From an uncultured Mailhella sp. (GTDB lineage: Bacteria; Desulfobacterota; Desulfovibrionia; Desulfovibrionales; Desulfovibrionaceae): DNA of 22,187 bases. Position numbers and translations under genes: made by a program. Each line of letters opens with the position of its first letter. Within the stretch, counting starts at the first letter, position 1. The notes under the pieces were generated by a model. It was not told where the DNA came from. It worked only from the letters and a program-made list of their open reading frames with translations, and did no database searches. Below, piece by piece: positions 8,531 to 16,835 of the stretch. The stretch is taken from NCBI GenBank assembly GCA_910579055.1, contig CAJTSU010000044.1, forward strand, positions 1 to 22,187. The letters are read 5' to 3'.

Positions 8531-8546
8531 AGCAAATTCTGTGCCA
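8531..8546 (-). promoter_or_regulatory. Sigma-54 (RpoN) -24/-12 promoter for the minus-strand operon
   Basis: On the minus strand the sequence reads TGGCACAGAATTTGCT. This fits the RpoN consensus TGGCAC-r-N4-TTGCw, with the invariant GG and GC separated by exactly ten bases. The predicted start near 8521 leaves a leader of about 50 bases before the ferredoxin ATG at 8468. Transcription would then need an enhancer-binding protein not encoded in the window. Confidence 0.75.
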
Positions 8547-8606
8547 GAATAGAATATGAAATAAAACAAGGGGATAAAAAACTTGCTCGAAGAGAGTGTT
8601 TGTGAA

Positions 8607-8634
8607 ATTATAATTTGTAATTTGTATTTTGCAA
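8607..8634 (-). promoter_or_regulatory. Possible sigma-70 promoter upstream of the sigma-54 site
   Basis: On the minus strand TTGCAA (8629-8634) and a consensus TATAAT (8607-8612) are separated by 16 bases. The region is AT-rich, so a chance match is possible. It would start transcription near 8600, about 130 bases ahead of the ferredoxin gene. The short palindrome AAATTATAATTT overlaps the -10 box. Confidence 0.4.
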
Positions 8635-8640
8635 AGGTTC

Positions 8641-8767
8641 GGTTCCAGAATAGTGTTGCTACCAACCTTTGTCACGCGGAGCGGAGTCTTTGGGCGGCGC
8701 AGCCGCACGAAGGCGCAAGCGAGCCAGCCGTGAATACATGTTGCCTTTCGCCCGTGTGGAACACGGG
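8641..8767 (+). repeat. Dispersed intergenic repeat, copy A
   Basis: This stretch shares its opening (TTCCAGAATAGTGTTG versus TTCCAGGATAGTATTG) and a core of about 45 bases (8711-8754) with 22105-22187, in the same orientation. The core includes GCCAGCCGTG, ATACATGTTGCCTTT and GCCCG. It continues into a perfect stem CCCGTGT (8751-8757) with ACACGGG (8761-8767). Copy B is cut by the window edge, so the full length is unknown. It has no credible coding content. Confidence 0.7.
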
Positions 8768-8770
8768 CTG

Positions 8771-9129
8771 CCTTTGCAGCAACGCATGTTGCCGCGCGGG
8801 CCGGAGTAAAAGCGCACGTCCCGCACAGTACTGTCAATATGGGGCTGCAAGAGAGCCATGAATTTTGCCGGACATCGGCAGAGGCCGAACGTTTTTTTCA
8901 GCCTTGCTTTTATGATAATAGCGTTTTAATAAAGCGTTTAATTTTGAAAAATATTCACTTTATCAAAATGATATTATCACAGTACGGCAAAGATGGAGGA
9001 GAAATAATTCTTTAAATAGGGTGAAAACGTCTTAAAAAAATGAAAAAAATACATTTGTAAAAAATATTGATATTTTAACTTGCAGTCTATGCGAGTTTTT
9101 GATACCTCCAACCGAAAGGATAAAAAATC
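8771..9129. other. Non-coding divergent region, AT-rich from about 8890
   Basis: This is the upstream region of the plus-strand cluster. It has no gene I can support. The section from about 8890 to 9125 is strongly AT-rich compared with the flanking genes and holds a near-direct repeat AGCGTTTTAAT (8920-8930) and AGCGTTTAAT (8933-8942). Several TTGA/TATT-like hexamers occur, but none has convincing 16-18 base spacing, so no promoter is assigned for the plus cluster. Confidence 0.5.
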
Positions 9130-9428
<299 letters not shown>

Positions 9429-9432
<4 letters not shown>

Positions 9433-10403
9433 ATGCTCTTCAGTCGGCAGCAGCGCGTGAAACTGCGTATGCGGTTTCAATGCTGCGTCGGGAAGCACGT
9501 TCTTTGACGCTGATGGCGGCCAGTCTGGACGCGGCATTTTATGGTGCGGTGAAGTGTCTGGCAGCAGCGAAAGGGCGTATTGCCGTCACGGGAATCGGTA
9601 AAAGTATTCATGTGGGGCGCAAGGTCGTATCCTTAATGCTCTCTTCCGGGCTGTCCGCGTATGTTGTTTCTCTTGATGCCGCGGATTACGGCGAAGTCGG
9701 CATGATTCAACCTGACGATGCGGTGCTTGTTTTTTCCGATTCAGGAGATGCCTTCGCACTTTCCGCTCTTGTGCGCCATACGGCGCGGTATCGAATCCCT
9801 GTTGTGGGGGTGACAAATCATGCCAAAAGCCTGCTGGGGCGCTATTCTTCTCATTTGATACTTTTTCCGGAAGCGGAAAGGGAAGCGTCCGACGGGGCAG
9901 CCTCCGTATCCGCGACGCTTCAGATGGCGCTTGGGGAAGCTCTGGTCGCCAGTCTGGTTCGCGGAACAGGCGGAGAGTCTGAAAAAATGCGTTCTTCCGA
10001 TCAGAAAAAAGATCGCCGCCGTGCGAATCCGCTGATGGTGAAGGATATCATGCATGTTGAAGAGGATGTGCCTCTGGTGACCGCTCCCACCCCCATGCCG
10101 GAGCTTCTGAATATAATGACGGAAAAGGGTTTTGGAGTCGCAGGTATAGTGGTGAAAGGCCGCCTGGCGGGAGTTGTAAGCGATGAATCCCTGCGCCGCC
10201 GCATGCGCAGCGGCAAGAAGCCGGGAGAGATCGCCCGTGACGTGATGCGCCCTGTTTCCGTTACTGTGGAGGAAACAACGCCTGCTGTGACAGCCCTGCA
10301 TCTGATGCAGGAGAAAAATATATACTCGTTGTTTGTGACGCGTTCCGGTAGCCCTGTGGGTATCGTAAGCATATATGACTGTCTGAGTGCGGGAATGGAG
10401 TAG
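9429..10403 (+). CDS. SIS-CBS protein diverged from KdsD/GutQ arabinose-5-phosphate isomerases
   Basis: A 324-residue protein with an N-terminal SIS (sugar isomerase) domain (about 40-180) and two CBS domains (about 201-260 and 262-324), the architecture and length of KdsD/KpsF/GutQ. GIGKSIHVGRK (55-65) keeps the phosphate-binding lysine. The family's HGDLGM reads YGEVGM (87-92), NSGET reads DSGDA (104-108), and the DFAxxHPGG segment with the catalytic His is absent; a charged linker (180-200) replaces it. Isomerase activity is doubtful: it may act on another phosphosugar or be regulatory. AGGAGGTGAG lies just before ATG 9429. It is the first gene of the plus cluster, and its start overlaps the stop of the CT-tract frame. 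Confidence 0.85.
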
Positions 10404-10408
10404 ATTGC

Positions 10409-12541
10409 ATGCAAAATGAATTTCGCTCCGCGCCCGTTCATGTCACAAAGACATTCCTGCCCGATACCGCGGAATATATTTCGGTTTTGGCAGATGCTCT
10501 GAAAAAGAGCTGGATTACCAATCATGGCGATCTGGAGCGCGCACTGACGGAAAAATTGAAAGCATATTTTAATGTGCCCTGTCTCAGCCTGTGCGCAAAC
10601 GGTACGCTGGCTCTTCAGTTGGCTCTCCGGGCCTGCGATGTACGCGGCGGAGAGGTTATTACCACCCCGTTTACATACGTGGCCACGTCCACGGCTATTG
10701 CCTGGGAAGGAGCCCTCCCCGTATTCGCGGATATCTCGCCGGATACGCTCATGCCCACGGCGGAAAGTGTGGCGGCCTGCATTACGGAAAAGACCCGGGC
10801 CATTCTGTGCGTTCATGTGTTCGGTTTTCCCGCTCCTGTTGAGGAGTTGCAGCAGCTTGCGGACAGTCACGGCATTCCGCTTGTTTTTGATGCCGCGCAT
10901 GCATTTGGCGTGATCTATAAAAATCGCCCCCTGCCTTCTTACGGTACCGTCAGCGTGTGCAGTTTTCATGCGACCAAGAATTTTCATACGGTCGAAGGCG
11001 GCGCTGTGTTGTGCCATGATGCGGAACTTGCGGAAAAGCTGTGGTTGCTTGGAAATTTCGGCCATGTGGACGATGAGTACAAAAGCGTCGGCATCAATGC
11101 CAAGATGTCTGAATTTCATGCGGCAATGGGATTGGCTGTTTTTCCGCATATGGAAGAAATATGGAAGGCGCGGCGGAAGATAGTTTCCTATTATGACGAA
11201 TGCCTTCCTTTCGGTCGCATGAGCCGCCCACGGCCCAACCCCGCCGTACAGCGCCCCAATTATGCCTATTACCCGGTGTTGATGGAAAACGGGGAGCAGG
11301 TATTAAAATTCAAGGAGAATCTGGCCCGCAAGAATATTTTTATCCGGCGCTACTTTTATCCCTCACTGGATACATTGGATTACTTGCCGCACAGGAACGA
11401 ATGTCCCGTTTCACGCGATATTGCCGGGCGAATCTGCTGCCTGCCCCTGTCTCATGATATGCCGCTGAATGTGGTGCAGGATATCGCGGAATCCGTGAAC
11501 GACGTATTCCTTGCAGGTACGCCATTTATTCGCGTCAAATCTCCGGAGCAGCCGAAAGTCAGCGTTCTGACCATTACCTATAATCAGGAAAATTATATTG
11601 AAGAGTGCATAAAAAGCGTCGCGGCGCAGGAGTGCAACTTTCCTTTCGAGCATGTTATTGGAGATGACGCTTCATCCGACCGCACAAGAGAAATCATCCT
11701 CGATTATGCCGCGACATACCGGCATATCCGTCCGTTGCTGCAAAAGGAACGGACATATGGACTTGGCAACGTACGTGCGGTGTTTTCCGGCGTGACCGCG
11801 CCCTATGTCTCCATCTGCGAGGGCGACGACTATTTTATTAATCCCCGCAAACTTCAAAAGCAGGCGGATGCGCTGGATGCTCATCCTGATGTTTCTGTTT
11901 GCGCGCACCCGGTGGAAGTCTTTTTTCAGGCAACGGGAGAAAAAAGCATTTATCCTGATTTGAGCAAAAGAGACTTCCGATTCATGCGGAACCGTTCGCT
12001 TTTCATTCTGCCCGAACTCTTGCGCATAAATTTCATTCAGACCAATTCGGTACTGTACCGCTGGCGTTTTCCGAAAGAACTGCCGCCGTGGTTCAACGGC
12101 CAGATTATGCCCCAGGACTGGTACTGGCATATCCTCCATGCGGAAACAGGGAAGATTCTTTACCTGTGGGAAGTGATGAGCGGATACAGGCGGCACGATA
12201 TGGGGGTCTGGGCAACGGCATACAGCAGACCGGAAGAGCATGTCCTCAAATGGGCCTATCCCATGCTGCGCTGGTTTCAGGTGCTGAACAGACATTTTGA
12301 CGGCAGGTACTGGAATATTCTCAGGCCGCAGGTGGTGAACATTTTTCGCTGTCTGGTTCGACATTCAGCGGAAAAGGACGTTCGCATGGCCTACTTTCGG
12401 GATTCCTTTCCCGAGGCTGCCGTCGCCTGCGATGCGGAACTTTCCAAATCAGCCGTGCGCCGGGAGATGGAGCGATTTGCCAGAAGAACAATCTTCCGGC
12501 CTGTACAGAGAGCCGCAGAGCGTATGCGCGCGGGACATTGA
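10409..12541 (+). CDS. Fused DegT/DnrJ/EryC1 sugar aminotransferase and GT2 glycosyltransferase
   Basis: A 710-residue two-domain protein. Residues 1-368 are a PLP aminotransferase of the nucleotide-sugar type: ANGTLALQLAL (63-73), the DAAHAFG pyridine-binding aspartate motif (D161) and the internal-aldimine lysine K190 in SFHATKNFHTVEGG (185-198), a form typical of dTDP/UDP-4-keto or 3-keto sugar aminotransferases. Residues about 384-600 are a GT-A family 2 glycosyltransferase: VSVLTITYNQENYI (384-397), DDASSDRT (419-426) and the EGDDYF metal-binding region (471-476). A basic, hydrophobic C-terminal tail follows. No internal stop or frameshift separates the halves. The fusion would make an amino sugar on its nucleotide carrier and transfer it. 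It starts five bases after the SIS-CBS gene. Families are firm; donor and acceptor are unknown. Confidence 0.92.
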   Translation: MQNEFRSAPVHVTKTFLPDTAEYISVLADALKKSWITNHGDLERALTEKLKAYFNVPCLSLCANGTLALQLALRACDVRGGEVITTPFTYVATSTAIAWEGALPVFADISPDTLMPTAESVAACITEKTRAILCVHVFGFPAPVEELQQLADSHGIPLVFDAAHAFGVIYKNRPLPSYGTVSVCSFHATKNFHTVEGGAVLCHDAELAEKLWLLGNFGHVDDEYKSVGINAKMSEFHAAMGLAVFPHMEEIWKARRKIVSYYDECLPFGRMSRPRPNPAVQRPNYAYYPVLMENGEQVLKFKENLARKNIFIRRYFYPSLDTLDYLPHRNECPVSRDIAGRICCLPLSHDMPLNVVQDIAESVNDVFLAGTPFIRVKSPEQPKVSVLTITYNQENYIEECIKSVAAQECNFPFEHVIGDDASSDRTREIILDYAATYRHIRPLLQKERTYGLGNVRAVFSGVTAPYVSICEGDDYFINPRKLQKQADALDAHPDVSVCAHPVEVFFQATGEKSIYPDLSKRDFRFMRNRSLFILPELLRINFIQTNSVLYRWRFPKELPPWFNGQIMPQDWYWHILHAETGKILYLWEVMSGYRRHDMGVWATAYSRPEEHVLKWAYPMLRWFQVLNRHFDGRYWNILRPQVVNIFRCLVRHSAEKDVRMAYFRDSFPEAAVACDAELSKSAVRREMERFARRTIFRPVQRAAERMRAGH

Positions 12542-12570
12542 GCTGTTTCAGGGGAAGACAAGGAATATCT

Positions 12571-13668
12571 ATGAAGGCAACTATTCATGGCGTAAAAATA
12601 CGCGGCGTTTGCGCCACAGTGCCGTCGCATGTTTCCCGCTTTGAGGACGAGCTGAAGCATTTTCCGTTTCCGGAAAAGACCTCGCGCCGCCTGGGAAAGG
12701 TGATGGGATTCAGGGAACACCGGATTGCCGATACCAGGACGACACCCTGCGATTTGGCTTCCTATACCCTGAATTATCTTTTCCATAAGGGATATCTTCG
12801 CAAGGAAGACATGCAGGGACTGGTGGTTGTGTCAAGAACAAGGGATCACCCCATTCCCGGCAACAGTAAAGTCATTCACGGGCAGCTCGGTTTGCCGCGC
12901 GATATGCACTGCGTGGATATGTACGAAAACTGTACCGGATTCATCTCCGGCCTGTTTGCCGCATGTTCCATGGTTGCCGGGGGCGGCCTGGATTCCGTGG
13001 TGCTGCTTACCACCGTTACGGGTTCCTGCTACGCCAACATCAAGGATCGTAACACCTACCCGATCGGGGGTGACGCCGCCGGGGCAACGCTCATCACCCG
13101 CAGCGACGACCCGGAAGACAAGATCAGTTTCGTGTTTCACCATGATGGAAGCCGCCGGGAGGTGCTTATGACGCCCGCAGGCGGTATGCGTATGCCGTAC
13201 AGCGGCGAAACGGCGAAAGTGTTTAAAGATAAAGCGGGCAATTATCGTTCCCTCAACCATATGTACATGGACGGCACGGCGGTGTTTCAGTTCGTGATGG
13301 AAGAGGTTCCTCCGCTTGTTGAAGAAGTGTGCGACGTTGCCGGAATACAACAAAAGGACATCCAATACCACATCACGCATCAGCCCAACCGCTTCATGCT
13401 GGAAAAACTGGCGGATCTGATGGGAGTTTCCCGCGATATTCTGTTCAACAACATTGTGGAAAATTTTGGAAATTCATCATGTTCCACCATTCCGGTGAAT
13501 ATCGCGTTCAACCTTGGCAAACGCCTCCTGGGGGAAAATCCTCTGGTGTGTTTTTCCGCTTTCGGGGCGGGGCTTTCACTGGCCGCGGGCGTATGCCGTT
13601 TGGGAAACCTGCGCTTCTGTGATCTCATAGAGCATCCCGGGAACGCCGTGATCGAGTATGCGGGCTGA
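12571..13668 (+). CDS. 3-oxoacyl-ACP synthase III-like condensing enzyme (first copy)
   Basis: A 365-residue thiolase-fold enzyme of the FabH/KASIII family. The catalytic triad appears intact: C121 in ENCTGF (119-124), H270 in HQPNRF (270-275) and N301 in ENFGNSS (297-303). ATG 12571 has AAGGA six bases upstream; a TTG further up would start inside the preceding gene and is rejected. It is longer than housekeeping FabH (about 320) and resembles KASIII paralogs found in O-antigen and flagellin glycosylation islands, where they make short beta-ketoacyl groups for amino-sugar N-acylation. It is not a paralog of recent origin with the second KASIII in this cluster. Partner carrier and extender unit are inferred only. 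Confidence 0.88.
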   Translation: MKATIHGVKIRGVCATVPSHVSRFEDELKHFPFPEKTSRRLGKVMGFREHRIADTRTTPCDLASYTLNYLFHKGYLRKEDMQGLVVVSRTRDHPIPGNSKVIHGQLGLPRDMHCVDMYENCTGFISGLFAACSMVAGGGLDSVVLLTTVTGSCYANIKDRNTYPIGGDAAGATLITRSDDPEDKISFVFHHDGSRREVLMTPAGGMRMPYSGETAKVFKDKAGNYRSLNHMYMDGTAVFQFVMEEVPPLVEEVCDVAGIQQKDIQYHITHQPNRFMLEKLADLMGVSRDILFNNIVENFGNSSCSTIPVNIAFNLGKRLLGENPLVCFSAFGAGLSLAAGVCRLGNLRFCDLIEHPGNAVIEYAG

Positions 13669-13727
13669 ACGGATTTCTGTCATGGGCTTTTAACGCCAAA
13701 AGCGCACGGCACTTTATTGTAACGACT

Positions 13728-14657
13728 ATGAGACTGTCTATGGAACTCGCCAATCTTTCAAGCCTCGTATCAAGCCTGGATGCCATAAAGGCTGTTACTC
13801 CTTTTGCTCTGAGCAATATTATGGACTACAGAGAGGTATGCGGCCTTGTTGAAAAAAAGGCGTGTCTGTTTTTGCGGCGGGATTCCGCAATGTTGCTTCT
13901 TGTCCCTCATCATGACAGTTTCTATGATATTTTTTATTGCGCTCAGGATACGTCGGCGCTGAAAAGCATTCTCGCTGACTTTAAAAACTCATACGATGGG
14001 CCATACTATGCCCGGATTTCCGTCATTGGAAAGGAAGCCCAGATCATACCCGTTTCCCGTATATTGGAAGAATGCGGCTTTACATTGTCAAAAAAGAAGG
14101 CAAGGACGCAGCATAAACCGACAGCTAATACTGTCGAATCAATGACTGCTTTACAGTCGCCGCGATCGCGGGACGATAATTCAGGCTATACCGTTTCCTT
14201 TGCCGCTGCTGGAGATGAGGAGGAAATCCTTTCCCTGCTTTTGGAAGAATTTGATGTTTGCGATGACGATGTTCCTGAACTTGAGGCTATAAAGGATAGC
14301 ATAGAAAAGAAGGAGATCGTTGTATCCAGAGATAATGGCATTATGACAGCCCTTAATTATTTTAAATTAAAAAATCACACATGCTATAGCTGGTATGACG
14401 TAACAAGAAAAGAATATCGCCATAAGTTTGAATTCTTTGACCTGTACAACTATCGCGCTGATTATTTTAGCAGGAATAATATTGTCATTAACCGTTATGT
14501 CGGGTGGAGAAATCCTGCGAACAGACGGCTGATGAAATTTGCCGCGCGATTCAACGAATTCCCTGACGGTATATATGTGCATGTGTATCGCAGCGGAGCA
14601 TGCCGGCGGGGGAACAGCAATTCAAGCGTGATACATATAAAAACGCTGGAAACTTGA
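13728..14657 (+). CDS. Unrecognised 309-residue protein, possibly GNAT-like C-terminal half
   Basis: I do not recognise this protein. Residues 1-125 look like a small alpha/beta domain. A polar, low-complexity linker (about 126-155) follows. Residues 156-290 have the rhythm of an N-acyltransferase of the GNAT fold (acidic helix, then strands ending in YNYRADYFSRNNI and NPANRRLMKFAARF), but I see no diagnostic acyl-CoA loop. Its base composition is more AT-rich than both neighbours. ATG 13728 has a weak ribosome-binding site; ATG 13740 is an alternative. Placed between a KASIII and an ACP, it could be the transferase that moves the acyl group onto the sugar; this is a guess from context. Confidence 0.7.
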   Translation: MRLSMELANLSSLVSSLDAIKAVTPFALSNIMDYREVCGLVEKKACLFLRRDSAMLLLVPHHDSFYDIFYCAQDTSALKSILADFKNSYDGPYYARISVIGKEAQIIPVSRILEECGFTLSKKKARTQHKPTANTVESMTALQSPRSRDDNSGYTVSFAAAGDEEEILSLLLEEFDVCDDDVPELEAIKDSIEKKEIVVSRDNGIMTALNYFKLKNHTCYSWYDVTRKEYRHKFEFFDLYNYRADYFSRNNIVINRYVGWRNPANRRLMKFAARFNEFPDGIYVHVYRSGACRRGNSNSSVIHIKTLET

Positions 14658-14675
14658 TACTCTCAAAGCGTTTTT
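14639..14675 (+). terminator. Weak intrinsic-terminator-like hairpin
   Basis: AAAAACGCT (14639-14647) pairs with AGCGTTTTT (14667-14675) around a 19-base loop that includes the preceding gene's TGA, and the 3' arm runs into TTTTTTA. The stem is AT-rich and the loop long, so termination would be inefficient. Its arms match those of the palindromic repeats at 20818, 20999 and 22020. Confidence 0.4.
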
Positions 14676-14726
14676 TATACTTCTGCCCACAAACCTTTGA
14701 CCAAGAGGAATAGAGGACTGCCTGTT

Positions 14727-14951
14727 ATGGACACCAAAGAGAAGCTGGCCGCACTGGAAGACATCATGGAACTGGATGAAGGCACTCTCAGGGCTGAAGC
14801 CAGCCTTGACGACATTGAGGAATGGGATTCGCTTTCTGCCCTGTCCTTTGTGGTGCTGCTGGGGGATGAGTTCAACCGCAAGATCACCGGCCAGCAGATT
14901 AGAGCCTTCAAGACCGTGCAGGATCTGCTGGATGTGATGGAGGAAGTGTAA
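14727..14951 (+). CDS. Acyl carrier protein (first carrier)
   Basis: A 74-residue four-helix carrier. The phosphopantetheine-attachment serine is S35 in EEWDSLSAL (31-39), and the acidic recognition helix LSFVVLLGDEF follows. The WDSL form is typical of stand-alone ACPs in glycan and polyketide loci rather than of housekeeping AcpP. ATG 14727 is chosen with AGAGGA upstream; a TTG at 14697 is less likely. Its TAA overlaps the ATG of the next KASIII by one base, so the two are translationally coupled and the ACP probably serves that enzyme. Confidence 0.9.
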   Translation: MDTKEKLAALEDIMELDEGTLRAEASLDDIEEWDSLSALSFVVLLGDEFNRKITGQQIRAFKTVQDLLDVMEEV

Positions 14952-16045
14952 TGGCATTCCTCCACTTTGACAACGTGGGTATCGCCGCGCTGGCTGGCGC
15001 GCTGCCGGAGCATGTCCAGAAGATCGACATGGATCCGGCAAACCCCCGCGCCGCGTATATCGCGCAGTTTGTCAAACAGACGGGAGTCCGGCAGCGGCAT
15101 ATTTCCATCACCGAGCAGACCGCCACGGATATGGGTTATACCGCCATGCTCAAGGCGCTGGAGAGAGCCCGATGGAAAGCGGACAGTCTGGACGGGCTCA
15201 TCTTCCTGACCCAGACGCCCGACTTCAACATGGGCACGGGCAACGCCTTTGTGCTGCATAACCATCTGGGAATGCGCGAGGATGCGCTGGCTTTTGACAT
15301 TACACTGGGATGCTCCAGTTTTCCCTATGGGGTCTCGGCTTGCGCGGCGCTTTTGCAGCAGCCCTACATTAAGCGCATCGCCATGGTCACAGGCGATTCT
15401 CACTGGCAGCAAGCCCCTTCCCGCAAGGCGCTGCTAGCACAGTCCGTCTTTCTTCACGGTGAAGGCTGCACGGCGTTGCTGCTGGAGAGGCGGGACGATT
15501 CCCCTGTGGATATTTCCCTGTACAGCGACGGCAAGGGATATTGCTTTCTTTATAATCCCTGGGGAGGGATTCGGCATGCCTGGCGAAAGGTGCCGGGGAG
15601 GCTTCCCAACGGCGAGGTTTATAAAGGCGGCGGCAACTACATGGATGGGATGGAAATTACTTCCTTCTCCACCATGCGGGTGGTGGACACTATCAAGGAC
15701 TTCCTCAAAAGGCAAAGCAGGACGCTGGACGACTATGACGGACTGGTGCTGCATCAGGCCAACAAGCAGATCATTAAAACCATGGCCCGCCGCTTGAAAA
15801 TTGACCTGTCCAAGGTGCCGATGACCGTTGAACATCTGGCCAACACCGATGGGGCTTCCGCTACCCTGACCATGGTGGACGCCTATGCCGGATGCCGGAA
15901 AGATCAACTGAAGCTGCTGATCAGCGCTTTCGGCATAGGTCTTTCCTGGGGCGTGGTCAGCCTGACGATTGACCCCGCAGTCATCGTGCCCATGGTGACC
16001 TCTTCCAACCGTTTTGACGAAGATTTCCTCAAGCCGCTCGCGTAA
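14951..16045 (+). CDS. 3-oxoacyl-ACP synthase III-like condensing enzyme (second copy)
   Basis: A 364-residue KASIII-family enzyme with Cys-His-Asn at C121 (TLGCSSFPYG, 118-127), H268 (LHQANKQ, 267-273) and N298 (LANTDGAS, 296-303). The GNTS of FabH is altered to ANTD but the Asn is kept. ATG 14951 overlaps the ACP stop. The protein is only distantly similar to the first KASIII of the cluster, so they were probably recruited separately. Together with the ACP and the downstream SDRs it forms a minimal beta-ketoacyl synthesis and reduction module, most likely making a short 3-hydroxyacyl group. Chain length and primer are not predictable. Confidence 0.9.
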   Translation: MAFLHFDNVGIAALAGALPEHVQKIDMDPANPRAAYIAQFVKQTGVRQRHISITEQTATDMGYTAMLKALERARWKADSLDGLIFLTQTPDFNMGTGNAFVLHNHLGMREDALAFDITLGCSSFPYGVSACAALLQQPYIKRIAMVTGDSHWQQAPSRKALLAQSVFLHGEGCTALLLERRDDSPVDISLYSDGKGYCFLYNPWGGIRHAWRKVPGRLPNGEVYKGGGNYMDGMEITSFSTMRVVDTIKDFLKRQSRTLDDYDGLVLHQANKQIIKTMARRLKIDLSKVPMTVEHLANTDGASATLTMVDAYAGCRKDQLKLLISAFGIGLSWGVVSLTIDPAVIVPMVTSSNRFDEDFLKPLA

Positions 16046-16070
16046 TTTATGATACCAAAGGAAAGTTTCC

Positions 16071-16823
16071 ATGATGCAGTCGCTAGATCAGAAAGTCGTT
16101 CTTGTTACGGGAGCTTCTTCCGGCATTGGCCGGGCTACCTGTCGCGAACTGGCCAAGCGCGGCGCTTTTGTCATTCTGCTTGCCCGCAGGGAAGCCGGTA
16201 TGGTGGAAACCATGTCCACCATGCCGGAAGGTCAAAGTCTGCCCATTAAAACGGATTTGCGGGATCTTGCCTCCTTGCCTGCCATAGTGGAACAGGCGAG
16301 AAGCTGGAAAGGCCGCATTGACGGCTTTGTACACTGTGCCGGCGCTGGTGCCCGCGCCAGGTTGCGTGACGTCACTCCGGAGAGCATGCACAGATGTATG
16401 CAGGTCAATGTGTACTCCTTTGTGGAAATCGTGCGCGTTCTGATGCGGCTGAAAAAGAATACGGAACCACTGCAAATCGCGGCTATCTCCTCTCTTGCGG
16501 CCATGGGGCACGATAAGCAGCTCCTCGCCTATGGAGCATCCAAAGCGGCGCTGGAGGCTGCCGCCAAAATAATGGCTGTGGAACTGGTGTCCAGAAGCAC
16601 TCTTGTCAATCTTATCAGGCCCGCTTTTGTCAATACTCCCATGAATACGGGGGCTGATGCCACCCTTGGTGATTTTGCAGCTCGTCTTCAAGAAAGCGGA
16701 TACCAGCCGCTGGGAATCATAGCACCTGAAGAAGTGGCACAGATGGCGGTGTATCTGGTGAGTCCCGCCGCAGCTCATATCAGCGGAGCGGTGTTCTCCA
16801 TCAATGGAGGAGTTCCCTGTTAG
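16071..16823 (+). CDS. FabG-like short-chain dehydrogenase/reductase (first copy)
   Basis: A 250-residue classical SDR. The TGASSGIG cofactor motif is at 13-20, an HCAG variant of NNAG at 88-91, and the full catalytic tetrad N113, S141, Y154, K158 (YGASK, 154-158) is present. ARR at 38-40 after the second strand favours NADP(H). The C-terminal HISGAVFSINGG matches FabG-type reductases. ATG 16071 (or 16074) follows AAAGGAAAG. It is presumed to reduce the 3-oxoacyl-ACP made by the KASIII enzymes. It is one of a tandem pair, with long stretches nearly identical in DNA to the next gene. Confidence 0.92.
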   Translation: MMQSLDQKVVLVTGASSGIGRATCRELAKRGAFVILLARREAGMVETMSTMPEGQSLPIKTDLRDLASLPAIVEQARSWKGRIDGFVHCAGAGARARLRDVTPESMHRCMQVNVYSFVEIVRVLMRLKKNTEPLQIAAISSLAAMGHDKQLLAYGASKAALEAAAKIMAVELVSRSTLVNLIRPAFVNTPMNTGADATLGDFAARLQESGYQPLGIIAPEEVAQMAVYLVSPAAAHISGAVFSINGGVPC

Positions 16824-16835
16824 GAGACTGCCCTG

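Noticed and set aside
8641..8767. CRISPR array or tRNA at the repeat-rich intergenic region
   Set aside because: There is only one copy here with no regular spacer pattern, and the stems do not form a cloverleaf.
8469..8837. Upstream in-frame extension of the ferredoxin to a 200-residue protein
   Set aside because: The extension crosses promoter elements and the dispersed repeat, and ATG 8468 has a proper AGGAG; the extra residues have no ferredoxin character.
10001..11149. Minus-strand ORF of 382 codons opposite the SIS-CBS and aminotransferase genes
   Set aside because: It crosses a plus-strand gene boundary and has no domain; it is an antisense shadow.
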